Below are positions 7,328-12,644 of a DNA stretch of 19,258 bases, in pieces. Made by a program: the position numbers and the translations under genes. The stretch lies in the NCBI GenBank assembly GCA_012842325.1, contig DUTA01000085.1, forward strand, positions 1-19,258, written 5' to 3'. This stretch comes from Bacillota bacterium (GTDB lineage Bacteria; Bacillota; DTU030). The notes under the pieces are model-generated. The model was not told where the DNA came from and searched no databases. It saw nothing but the letters and a program-made list of their open reading frames with translations. Each line of letters opens with the position of its first letter. The stretch's first letter is position 1.

Positions 7328-8243
7328 TCTTCAGGTCCAATTGGGCCCCTTAAAGCTGAAAAATCCCATCCTGACCATGTCCGGGACCTTTGGCTTTGGG
7401 CGGGAACTGGCCAAGTTTTATGATTTAAGTGTCCTGGGGGGCATCGTGGTCAAGCCTGTGACCCCCAAACCCCGGCCGGGCAATCCCCCGCCGCGCATTG
7501 CGGAGACGGCAGGCGGGATCTTAAATGCCATCGGCATTCAGAACCCGGGTGTCGACGCCGCCATCGCGGAAGAACTCCCTGCCCTGCAGTACCTGCGCCG
7601 CCAGGGAACCCTGGTTGTGGGCAGCGTTTCCGGACACAGTTTTGCTGATTATACCTTTGTGACCAAAAAGCTGTCCGATTCCGGCCTGGTCGATGCCATC
7701 GAACTCAACATTTCCTGTCCCAACCTCAAGGGAGGGGGCCTGGCCTTTGGCACCGATCCGGATACGGTAAAAGAGGTGGTTTCCCGGGTTCGGGCCGTCT
7801 GCGGGGTTCCCCTCATAGTTAAGCTGAGCCCCAACGTGACCGATATTACCAAAATTGCCCTCAGTGCGGCCGCCGGTGGGGCCGACATCCTGTCCTTGAT
7901 CAATACCCTGACGGGCATGGCCATTGATGCCCGGACGCGGCGGCCGATTTTGAAAAACATTACCGGCGGCCTGTCGGGGCCGGCGGTGAAACCGGTGGCC
8001 CTGCGGATGGTTTACGAGGTTGCCCGGAAGGTGGACCTGCCGCTTATTGGTATTGGCGGGATTATTTCCGGGACCGATGCCGCCGAGTTTCTCCTGGCCG
8101 GGGCCTCGGCCGTGGGTGTCGGCACGGCCAATTTGCTGGATCCCCTGGCTGCACCCCGGATCCTGGCGGAACTGGAGGAATACCTGGTGCAGCAGCAGGT
8201 TGAATCGGTGGAGGAGATCGTAGGTGGCTTAATTATAGACTGA
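7314..8243 (+). CDS. pyrD: Dihydroorotate dehydrogenase B, catalytic subunit
   Basis: This is a class 1B dihydroorotate dehydrogenase, an FMN-containing TIM barrel that oxidises dihydroorotate to orotate in UMP synthesis. ATG 7314 (309 aa) is preceded by AGGGGGG and lies inside the end of pyrK; an upstream in-frame extension would only read through pyrK sequence. Diagnostic stretches are MSGTFGFGRE, RPGNPPPRIAET, LNAIGIQNPG, LNISCPNLKGGG with the class 1 catalytic Cys135, VKLSPNVTDI, TGGLSGPAVKP and the C-terminal phosphate-binding GIGGIISG/VGVGTANL. The Cys base, rather than the Ser of the membrane-linked class 2 enzymes, together with the adjacent pyrK fixes the 1B assignment. A strong hairpin follows the stop codon. 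Confidence 0.96.
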   Translation: MNKVNLQVQLGPLKLKNPILTMSGTFGFGRELAKFYDLSVLGGIVVKPVTPKPRPGNPPPRIAETAGGILNAIGIQNPGVDAAIAEELPALQYLRRQGTLVVGSVSGHSFADYTFVTKKLSDSGLVDAIELNISCPNLKGGGLAFGTDPDTVKEVVSRVRAVCGVPLIVKLSPNVTDITKIALSAAAGGADILSLINTLTGMAIDARTRRPILKNITGGLSGPAVKPVALRMVYEVARKVDLPLIGIGGIISGTDAAEFLLAGASAVGVGTANLLDPLAAPRILAELEEYLVQQQVESVEEIVGGLIID

Positions 8244-8264
8244 GCCATGCCGATGCCCTTTACC

Positions 8265-8309
8265 GGCCAATAAACCTCTGGCTATCGACATGCCAGAGGT
8301 TTATTGGCC
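8265..8309. terminator. Perfect 18-bp hairpin between convergent genes
   Basis: The arms GGCCAATAAACCTCTGGC (8265-8282) and its exact reverse complement (8292-8309) flank a 9-nt loop. It lies between pyrD on the plus strand and the small minus-strand gene, so it can serve both transcripts as a shared end. Neither side has a clear T-tract, so termination may be imperfect or the hairpin may protect the 3' ends of the two mRNAs instead. Confidence 0.65.
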
Positions 8310-8341
8310 CGGCTCCGCGTATAAAATATTACTGCCCGCCG

Positions 8342-8593
8342 TTACATCTTGTACAAAAACCAGCGGCAGGTGTTCAATTCATATTTTAGTTCATAGACCC
8401 GCTGGGTGCCGGCGATGGTGCTCTGGCACCGGTAAATGAGCATTCTATTGCCGGCCAGCTTTTCTTCGGTCCTGTAGAGGATCCTGTCGACCTTTATTAC
8501 CCGGGCGGTGCCGTCGGTGTCCGCTATCCTGTATTTGTGGGGGATGGGCAGGCCATCCCGGGGATAGGTGGCGATCATGTCTACTGGTTTCAT
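8342..8593 (-). CDS. Small protein of unknown function downstream of the Y-family polymerase gene
   Basis: This encodes an 83-aa soluble basic protein with no signal peptide or membrane segment. I do not recognise a characterised family. Its features are a beta-rich pattern with LPIPHKYRI, a central VKVDRILY-like stretch (VIKVDRILYRTEEKLAG), and the ending LKYELNTCRWFLYKM. The ATG at 8593 is preferred because GAAGG sits 5 nt upstream; GTG 8614 would add seven residues but has G-rich sequence directly against it. It lies about 30 nt (9 nt with the longer start) after the polymerase stop on the same strand, so it is almost certainly in the same SOS-controlled transcript. A role linked to translesion synthesis is inference from position only. 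Confidence 0.7.
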   Translation of the reverse strand: MKPVDMIATYPRDGLPIPHKYRIADTDGTARVIKVDRILYRTEEKLAGNRMLIYRCQSTIAGTQRVYELKYELNTCRWFLYKM

Positions 8594-8623
8594 GAGGACC
8601 TTCACCGCAAACACCCCCCATCT

Positions 8624-9877
8624 TTAGAGAAGGCTGGACATCATGGGATAATCCTCTTCCCAGACCCCGCCGGTGAGGGGCTTAATCCCCGAATGGAGGA
8701 AAACGGCCCGCATGATCATATTGGACCCGTATTTGGTGCGGATTTTGTCCACGGCGGCATCCATGGCCCGCTGTTTCAGCCAATCCCCGGGGTCAAAGAG
8801 AGACAGCTGCTGCAGGGAACCATCGACCAGGGCTCCGGCTCTGACGCCGATGGCCCGCAGCGGTTCTCCCTGCCACATCTCATCGAAGATGGACACGGCG
8901 GCGGCATAGATCCGGTTGGTGGAATCCGTTGCCGTGTAGAGCTGGCGCTGGTGGGAATAGGAGAAGAAATCCTGGGATTTTAAAGAGACCACCACCAGCC
9001 GGGCCAGGTAGCCGGCATTGCGCAGGCGCATGGCCACCATCTCGGACAGGGAAAGGAGAAACATGTGGGCGGTTTTTCTGTCTTCCACATCAAAGGCGAT
9101 GGTGGAGGAATTGCCAACGCTTTTGATGCCGGGAAAGTCCCCCACGGGGGAATCCTCCCGGCCGTTGGCATAGTTCCAGATCAGGAGGCCGTGGCTCTTC
9201 AGCCGTTTTTTCAGCAGGGCCGGGTCGGCCCGGGCCAGGTCGCCGATGGTATAGATCCCCAGGCGGTGGAGTTTGGGGGCCGTAGCCCTGCCCACCATAA
9301 ACAGGTCCTCTACCGGCAGGGGCCAGAGCTTTTCCGGTATCTCTTCCGGGAAAAGGGTGTGGACTTTGTTGGGTTTGGAAAAATCGGAGGCCATTTTGGC
9401 CAGGAGTTTGTTGCTGGAGATCCCTATATTGACGGTAAAGCCCAGTTCCCGGTAAATCCGGTCCTTAATCTGATGGGCCGCCTCTCTGGGGTCCCCGAAG
9501 TGCTTCTCCATGTGGGTGTAGTCCAGGAAAACTTCATCGATGGAGTACCGCTGGAGGGAAGGGGAGTACTCCCGCAGCAGATCCAGCATGGCCTCACTGC
9601 AGCGGACGTAGAGATCGTACCGGGGCGGGAATATGGCCAGCCCGGGGCATTTCAGGCGGGCCGCATAGAGGGTTTCCCCCGTTTTTATCTGGTATTTTTT
9701 GGCCGGTATTGATTTGGCCAGGACGATGCCGTGCCGCTTTTCCGGATTGCCGCCGATGACGGCAGGGATGGTCCGGATATCCAGGGAGGCCCCGTGCTGC
9801 AGCTGGTCCACCGCTTCCCAGGAGAGATAGGCCGAATTGACATCGATGTGAAAGATAATCTTCCTTTCTCCCGTCAC
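8624..9877 (-). CDS. dinB: Y-family translesion DNA polymerase (DNA polymerase IV-like)
   Basis: This is an error-prone polymerase that copies past damaged template bases. The 417-aa protein starts at GTG 9877 after an ideal GGAGGTGA site. Catalytic acidic residues are D12 (FHIDVNSAYLSWE) and D114-E115 (YSIDEVFLD). The palm/fingers region extends to about residue 165 (GISSNKLLAKMASDFSKPNK, the thumb entrance), the helix-hairpin-helix part is near residues 175-215 (FMVGRATAPKLHRLGIYTIGDLA), and the little-finger domain is C-terminal. A canonical sliding-clamp motif, QLSLF, lies at residues 357-361. Tyr17 sits at the usual steric-gate position (Phe in E. coli DinB), and the IDEVF motif has a UmuC-like flavour. 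A UmuC/UvrX-type name is therefore an alternative, but no umuD-like gene is present. The promoter carries a LexA box. Confidence 0.93.
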   Translation of the reverse strand: MTGERKIIFHIDVNSAYLSWEAVDQLQHGASLDIRTIPAVIGGNPEKRHGIVLAKSIPAKKYQIKTGETLYAARLKCPGLAIFPPRYDLYVRCSEAMLDLLREYSPSLQRYSIDEVFLDYTHMEKHFGDPREAAHQIKDRIYRELGFTVNIGISSNKLLAKMASDFSKPNKVHTLFPEEIPEKLWPLPVEDLFMVGRATAPKLHRLGIYTIGDLARADPALLKKRLKSHGLLIWNYANGREDSPVGDFPGIKSVGNSSTIAFDVEDRKTAHMFLLSLSEMVAMRLRNAGYLARLVVVSLKSQDFFSYSHQRQLYTATDSTNRIYAAAVSIFDEMWQGEPLRAIGVRAGALVDGSLQQLSLFDPGDWLKQRAMDAAVDKIRTKYGSNMIMRAVFLHSGIKPLTGGVWEEDYPMMSSLL

Positions 9878-9907
9878 GGACGGTCACCTCCACAGGAGAG
9901 TAACTAT

Positions 9908-9936
9908 ATTATAACCCAAACATATGTTCGAGTAAA
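9908..9936 (-). promoter_or_regulatory. SOS promoter of dinB: -35, LexA box and -10
   Basis: Read on the minus strand, a perfect -10 TATAAT (plus 9908-9913) and a -35-like TTTACT (plus 9931-9936, 4 of 6) are 17 bp apart. The spacer contains CGAACATATGTTTG (plus 9917-9930), which matches the Firmicute LexA/DinR box CGAACRNRYGTTYC at all but the last position. A repressor bound there would block RNA polymerase directly. The dinB start lies 30 bp downstream of the -10. The divergent NYN gene begins about 95 bp on the other side and could be affected, but no clear plus-strand promoter was found there. Confidence 0.85.
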
Positions 9937-10024
9937 GGGGGTGGAGGCAGGCGGAAAAAGATGGAACCGCAGACAGCCTTCCCGGTGTTGGCTTTCCTCC
10001 AATTACAAAGGGGGAAGTAAAGGA

Positions 10025-10816
10025 ATGAAGGACAATAGTTCCCTGACAACAGTAGTGTTTGTCGACTACGAATCATGGTTTTGGGCCCTGTACAACCAGT
10101 ACGGGGAGACGCCCGATGTGCGGGAATTTATTCAGGATATAAAGAAACGGGGAAAATTAAAGCAGATTTACTTTTTCGGTGACTTTACCAAGGAGGAAAT
10201 GGCGCGGGAAAAAAACAAATTGAGAACGGTAACTAACCAAATTATCGACTGTGCAACGGAAGGGACACCGAAAAATTACACCGATTTTATCATGCTGGAT
10301 TATATTTACCGGAGCATACTGCAGGATCAGGAGGCCAATGAAATAGACCAGTATATCCTGGTAACGGGTGACGGCCACTTCCACAGCGTGGTTGCCTATC
10401 TGACCACCTTTAAGGACAAGATAGTGGGGATTTACGGTGTCGAGGGCTCCTTGAGCGGGCAGTTGAAAAACTGCGCCACCTGGAGCGTCGAGATCAAGCC
10501 CAAGGGAGACCTTACCAATTACCAGATATGTGTTCTGAACAACATCCATTTTGTTTCCACCCAGCTGCAGGGCATTCTGCCCACCTTTTCCAAAACAGTC
10601 GAGGCCACTGCCAAGCATTATAAAATAGATAAAATAAAATGCGCTGCAGCCCTGAGCAGGTTAATAAGCGATGGTTATATAGACCAGAAGATAACAAACT
10701 TGCCCGATGGCAGGGGTATCCAGGCCCTGTTTCCCAAGTGGGACCTCATAATAATGGACGGAATATGGGACCCCAATAACCCGCTGTTGACCGACAGTAT
10801 GGAACAACCGCAGTAA
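10025..10816 (+). CDS. NYN-domain (PIN-like) protein, putative RNase
   Basis: This is a 263-aa protein with an N-terminal NYN/LabA-like PIN-fold domain (about residues 8-160), a family of metal-dependent nucleases thought to act on RNA. Acidic positions expected at the active site are D14 (VVFVDYESW), D87 and D92 (YTDFIMLDYIY) and D116 (VTGDGHF). The last motif has His118 where many relatives have a second Asp (GDxDF). Residues from about 165 form a helical tail (TVEATAKHYKIDKIKCAAALSRLISDGYI) resembling a winged-helix or small nucleic-acid-binding domain. ATG 10025 has a GGGGGAAGTAAAGGA site; the upstream open frame overlaps dinB antisense and is not used. It is divergent from the SOS-controlled dinB. 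Its substrate is unknown. Confidence 0.85.
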   Translation: MKDNSSLTTVVFVDYESWFWALYNQYGETPDVREFIQDIKKRGKLKQIYFFGDFTKEEMAREKNKLRTVTNQIIDCATEGTPKNYTDFIMLDYIYRSILQDQEANEIDQYILVTGDGHFHSVVAYLTTFKDKIVGIYGVEGSLSGQLKNCATWSVEIKPKGDLTNYQICVLNNIHFVSTQLQGILPTFSKTVEATAKHYKIDKIKCAAALSRLISDGYIDQKITNLPDGRGIQALFPKWDLIIMDGIWDPNNPLLTDSMEQPQ

Positions 10817-10871
10817 AACCAAGAAAGGGAAGCTAACACCACCCGGCGACGCCGGATTTGCCCGGAAGGAC

Positions 10872-10910
10872 AAAAGGCCCTTAACCCTCTTAGGGGGTAT
10901 AAGGGCTTTT
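10872..10910. terminator. Intrinsic terminator after the NYN gene
   Basis: AAAAGGCCCTTA pairs with TAAGGGCTTTT (11 bp with one bulged G). An inner CCCT/AGGG hairpin lies between the arms. The A-run and T-run at its edges make it usable in either direction. It lies 55 nt after the NYN stop codon. Confidence 0.75.
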
Positions 10911-11048
10911 CCTAATTTATGGGTTTTTCATAAAGCTTTTATTTTACAATAAGCGACAATTTATTAACAAGGATTTTCGGCGAGGGGAGAGAAATAGGAT
11001 GATGTGTGACTGGAATGTCAATTGAATTAAATTGTGGGGGGATTGGTA

Positions 11049-12314
11049 ATGGCACTCAAAGCCCCGGCCTTCAGAGCCTTGCGGAAATCGGGCCTTGCCT
11101 TTATCGACGATATACCGTGGGGGACCCATTTCTGTGCTTTTTATGAGACGAAGGAGGATCTGCTGGAAATACTGATCCCCTACTTCAGGGCGGGTCTGGA
11201 GAACAATGAATACTGCCTGTGGGTAGTTTCCGAGCCCTTTAGTATCCTTGAGGCTGCCGGTTGCTTGAAAAAAGCCCTTCCCAGTTCCCATCTTCAGCAT
11301 ATGGAAATTCTGCCCCATACCGAGTGGTATTTGCAAGATAACGGCTTTCACTGGGAGCAGGTGGTGAGGGGCTGGATTGACAAGGTCAATTATGCCCTGG
11401 CCAGGGGCTATGATGGGATCAGGGTCTCTGGCTGTACAGCATGGATACACAATAACTACTGGAAAAAAATTATGGAATACGAGGCGGCTCTGGAGAGGGA
11501 AATGGGCGAGCTTAAAGCCATCGTTCTCTGTCCCTACCAGCTCAGCAACTGCGGGCTGCATCAGGTTTTGGATTTGGTCAGCAGGCACCAGTTTTCCTTT
11601 ATCAAGAGCGAGTATGACTGGAAGAACAATAACAGTATCTATCGGTTCAACCGCAGTGAAATAATAGGGAAGATGGCCGCCGGTGTGGTGCATGAAATCA
11701 GAAACCCCATAACTTCTGTCCGGGGGTTTATCCAACTGCTGAAGGGGAAAGGGGAACTGGCGGAATACGGAGATTATTTTTCTCTTATCCTTGCGGAATT
11801 GGACTGGGCCAACGCAATTTTGACCGAGTACCTCTCCCTGGCGCGGGATAAGAGGGATGTCACCCTGCAATGGCAGAACTTGAACGATATATTGGCGGCC
11901 CTCCTGCCCCTTATGCAGGCCGATGCCAAAAAGGAGGGCAAGGAAGTTATCCTGGAAATGGGAGAGATAGAGGATCTGCTGGTCGATTCCCGGGACATCC
12001 GCCAGCTGGTCCTCAATCTTTCCCGGAATGGCCTGGAGGCCATGGAGGCGGGGGGAGTGCTGGAACTTGCCACCTCTATGGAAGGAAATTACGTTGTGCT
12101 GGAGGTCAGGGACACTGGCAAGGGTATTCCCGAGGAAATACTGAATAATCTGGGATCACCCTTTCAAACAACCAAGGAAAACGGCACCGGACTGGGGCTA
12201 TTCATCTGTTTCAAAATCCTGGAAAGATACCAGGCTAAGGTGGCGGTGGATACTTCCCCCCACGGGACCAGGTTTGTGATCCGCTTTCCGGCCTCCCCGA
12301 CCCCAGACAGGTGA
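11049..12314 (+). CDS. Orphan sensor histidine kinase with N-terminal MEDS domain
   Basis: This is a 421-aa soluble histidine kinase. Residues about 15-185 form a MEDS domain (the sensory domain of DcmR and methanogen/methylotroph regulators), seen in IPWGTHFCAFYETKEDL, CLWVVSEP and the ...GYDGIRVSGCTAWI... core. The kinase core follows: H-box with H215 (MAAGVVHEIRNPITSVRGFIQLL), N-box N327 (LVLNLSRNGLEAM), G1 DTGKGIPEE and G2 GTGLGLFICFKIL. There are no transmembrane segments, so the signal is cytoplasmic. The H-box wording is very like that of Bacillus sporulation kinases (KinA-E), so it may feed a Spo0F/Spo0A-type phosphorelay; that is inference. No response regulator is adjacent. ATG 11049 has a GGGGGGA site; GTG 11034 is an alternative without one. 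Confidence 0.9.
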   Translation: MALKAPAFRALRKSGLAFIDDIPWGTHFCAFYETKEDLLEILIPYFRAGLENNEYCLWVVSEPFSILEAAGCLKKALPSSHLQHMEILPHTEWYLQDNGFHWEQVVRGWIDKVNYALARGYDGIRVSGCTAWIHNNYWKKIMEYEAALEREMGELKAIVLCPYQLSNCGLHQVLDLVSRHQFSFIKSEYDWKNNNSIYRFNRSEIIGKMAAGVVHEIRNPITSVRGFIQLLKGKGELAEYGDYFSLILAELDWANAILTEYLSLARDKRDVTLQWQNLNDILAALLPLMQADAKKEGKEVILEMGEIEDLLVDSRDIRQLVLNLSRNGLEAMEAGGVLELATSMEGNYVVLEVRDTGKGIPEEILNNLGSPFQTTKENGTGLGLFICFKILERYQAKVAVDTSPHGTRFVIRFPASPTPDR

Positions 12315-12323
12315 CCGGGAAAC

Positions 12324-12352
12324 TTGCCTTGGTGTTTGTTCTATGGTAACAT
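12324..12352 (+). promoter_or_regulatory. Candidate promoter of the ABC-F leader transcript
   Basis: TTGCCT (12324-12329) and TAACAT (12347-12352) are separated by exactly 17 bp, each matching 4 of 6 consensus bases. Transcription would start near 12359, giving a leader of about 286 nt before the ABC-F start codon. Nothing better was found between the histidine kinase stop and the terminator. Confidence 0.45.
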
Positions 12353-12371
12353 TAAGCTAAAGTAAGGATAT

Positions 12372-12407
12372 ATGGAGCGCGCAATGAGGACAGTGTTTTT
12401 TAACTAA
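12372..12407 (+). promoter_or_regulatory. Possible first leader ORF (11 codons)
   Basis: ATG 12372 opens MERAMRTVFFN and a TAA stop at 12405. A second in-frame ATG (12384) with GGAG six bases upstream would give MRTVFFN. Its last codons overlap the 5' arm (12392-12406) of a perfect 15-bp inverted repeat whose other arm is 12490-12504, so translation here would unfold that helix. Ribosome binding is weaker than for the second leader ORF. Confidence 0.35.
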
Positions 12408-12470
12408 GGAATTTAATAGTTCCCCAGGCTGAGGCGGACAGATAACAGCAGCCGCTGACGAGGGATTAGT

Positions 12471-12530
12471 ATGCCCTTTGCCGGGATGATAGTTAAAAAA
12501 CACTTCCGTGGAAAACCTCTCAAACACTAA
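12471..12530 (+). CDS. Putative 19-aa leader peptide of the ABC-F attenuator
   Basis: ATG 12471 has an excellent ribosome binding site (GAGGGA at 12460-12465, 5-nt spacing) and encodes MPFAGMIVKKHFRGKPLKH, ending with TAA. It is basic and shows no known domain. Its function is inferred from position: its last six codons contain AAAACC (12512-12517) and CAAACAC (12521-12527), which are complementary to the 3' arm and T-tract of the downstream terminator. A ribosome reaching the stop codon would mask these bases and favour termination, while one stalled in the first half would leave them free to form an antiterminator. This is the arrangement of drug-responsive leader peptides of resistance genes. 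The peptide has not been shown to be made. Confidence 0.55.
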   Translation: MPFAGMIVKKHFRGKPLKH

Positions 12531-12560
12531 TTGGGGCGATCAAGCCCGTACCTTTGTTTG

Positions 12561-12598
12561 CTGCAGTGTAACACTGGGGTGTTTGCTGCGGTTTTTTT
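12561..12598 (+). terminator. Intrinsic terminator in the ABC-F leader (attenuator)
   Basis: The left arm starting CTGCAGTG (12561) pairs with the right arm ending TTTGCTGCGG (12591): 13 pairs including three G-U, one bulged T at 12569 and a 4-nt loop TGGG (12575-12578). Seven Ts follow directly (12592-12598). It lies only 47 nt before the ABC-F start codon, with no room for a new promoter plus ribosome binding site of normal layout, so expression must pass through it. Confidence 0.8.
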
Positions 12599-12644
12599 AT
12601 TTTAGCTATCATCCCCCCAGTCGGAAAGAAGACGAGGAGATGAT

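Larger units (their letters stand above)
12359..12644 (+). promoter_or_regulatory. Structured 5' leader (putative transcription attenuator) of the ABC-F gene
   Basis: Three mutually exclusive pairings are visible. (a) 12392-12406 with 12490-12504, perfect 15 bp. (b) Antiterminator: CAAACAC 12521-12527 with GTGTTTG 12579-12585, and AAAACC 12512-12517 with GGTTTT 12590-12595. Directly outside it, 12483-12498 pairs with 12600-12615 (16 bp, one G-U), so the elements stack into one long helix. (c) The terminator at 12561-12598. Pairings (a) and the outer part of (b) share 12490-12498, and (b) and (c) share 12579-12597. A small GGGC/GCCC hairpin (12534-12537 with 12544-12547) lies inside. The leader also contains two short ORFs. 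No known riboswitch class was recognised. Confidence 0.6.

Noticed and set aside
11034..11048. GTG 11034 as start of the histidine kinase
   Set aside because: ATG 11049 is correctly spaced from the GGGGGGA site, and that site would lie inside the coding region if GTG 11034 were used.
12455..12480. CTGACGAG resembling the hammerhead ribozyme CUGANGA core
   Set aside because: No GAAA segment follows the adjacent hairpin and no cleavage-site stem is present, so the match is fortuitous.
12555..12589. Two copies of TGTTTGCTGC as a direct repeat or CRISPR-like unit
   Set aside because: There are only two 10-nt copies 25 nt apart, and one is the terminator's 3' arm. No array structure exists.
12359..12598. 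Leader region as a free-standing 6S-like or other small RNA gene
   Set aside because: The lone terminator lies directly before the ABC-F ribosome binding site with no second promoter, so the region is better read as the 5' leader of that gene. No 6S or tmRNA landmarks are present.
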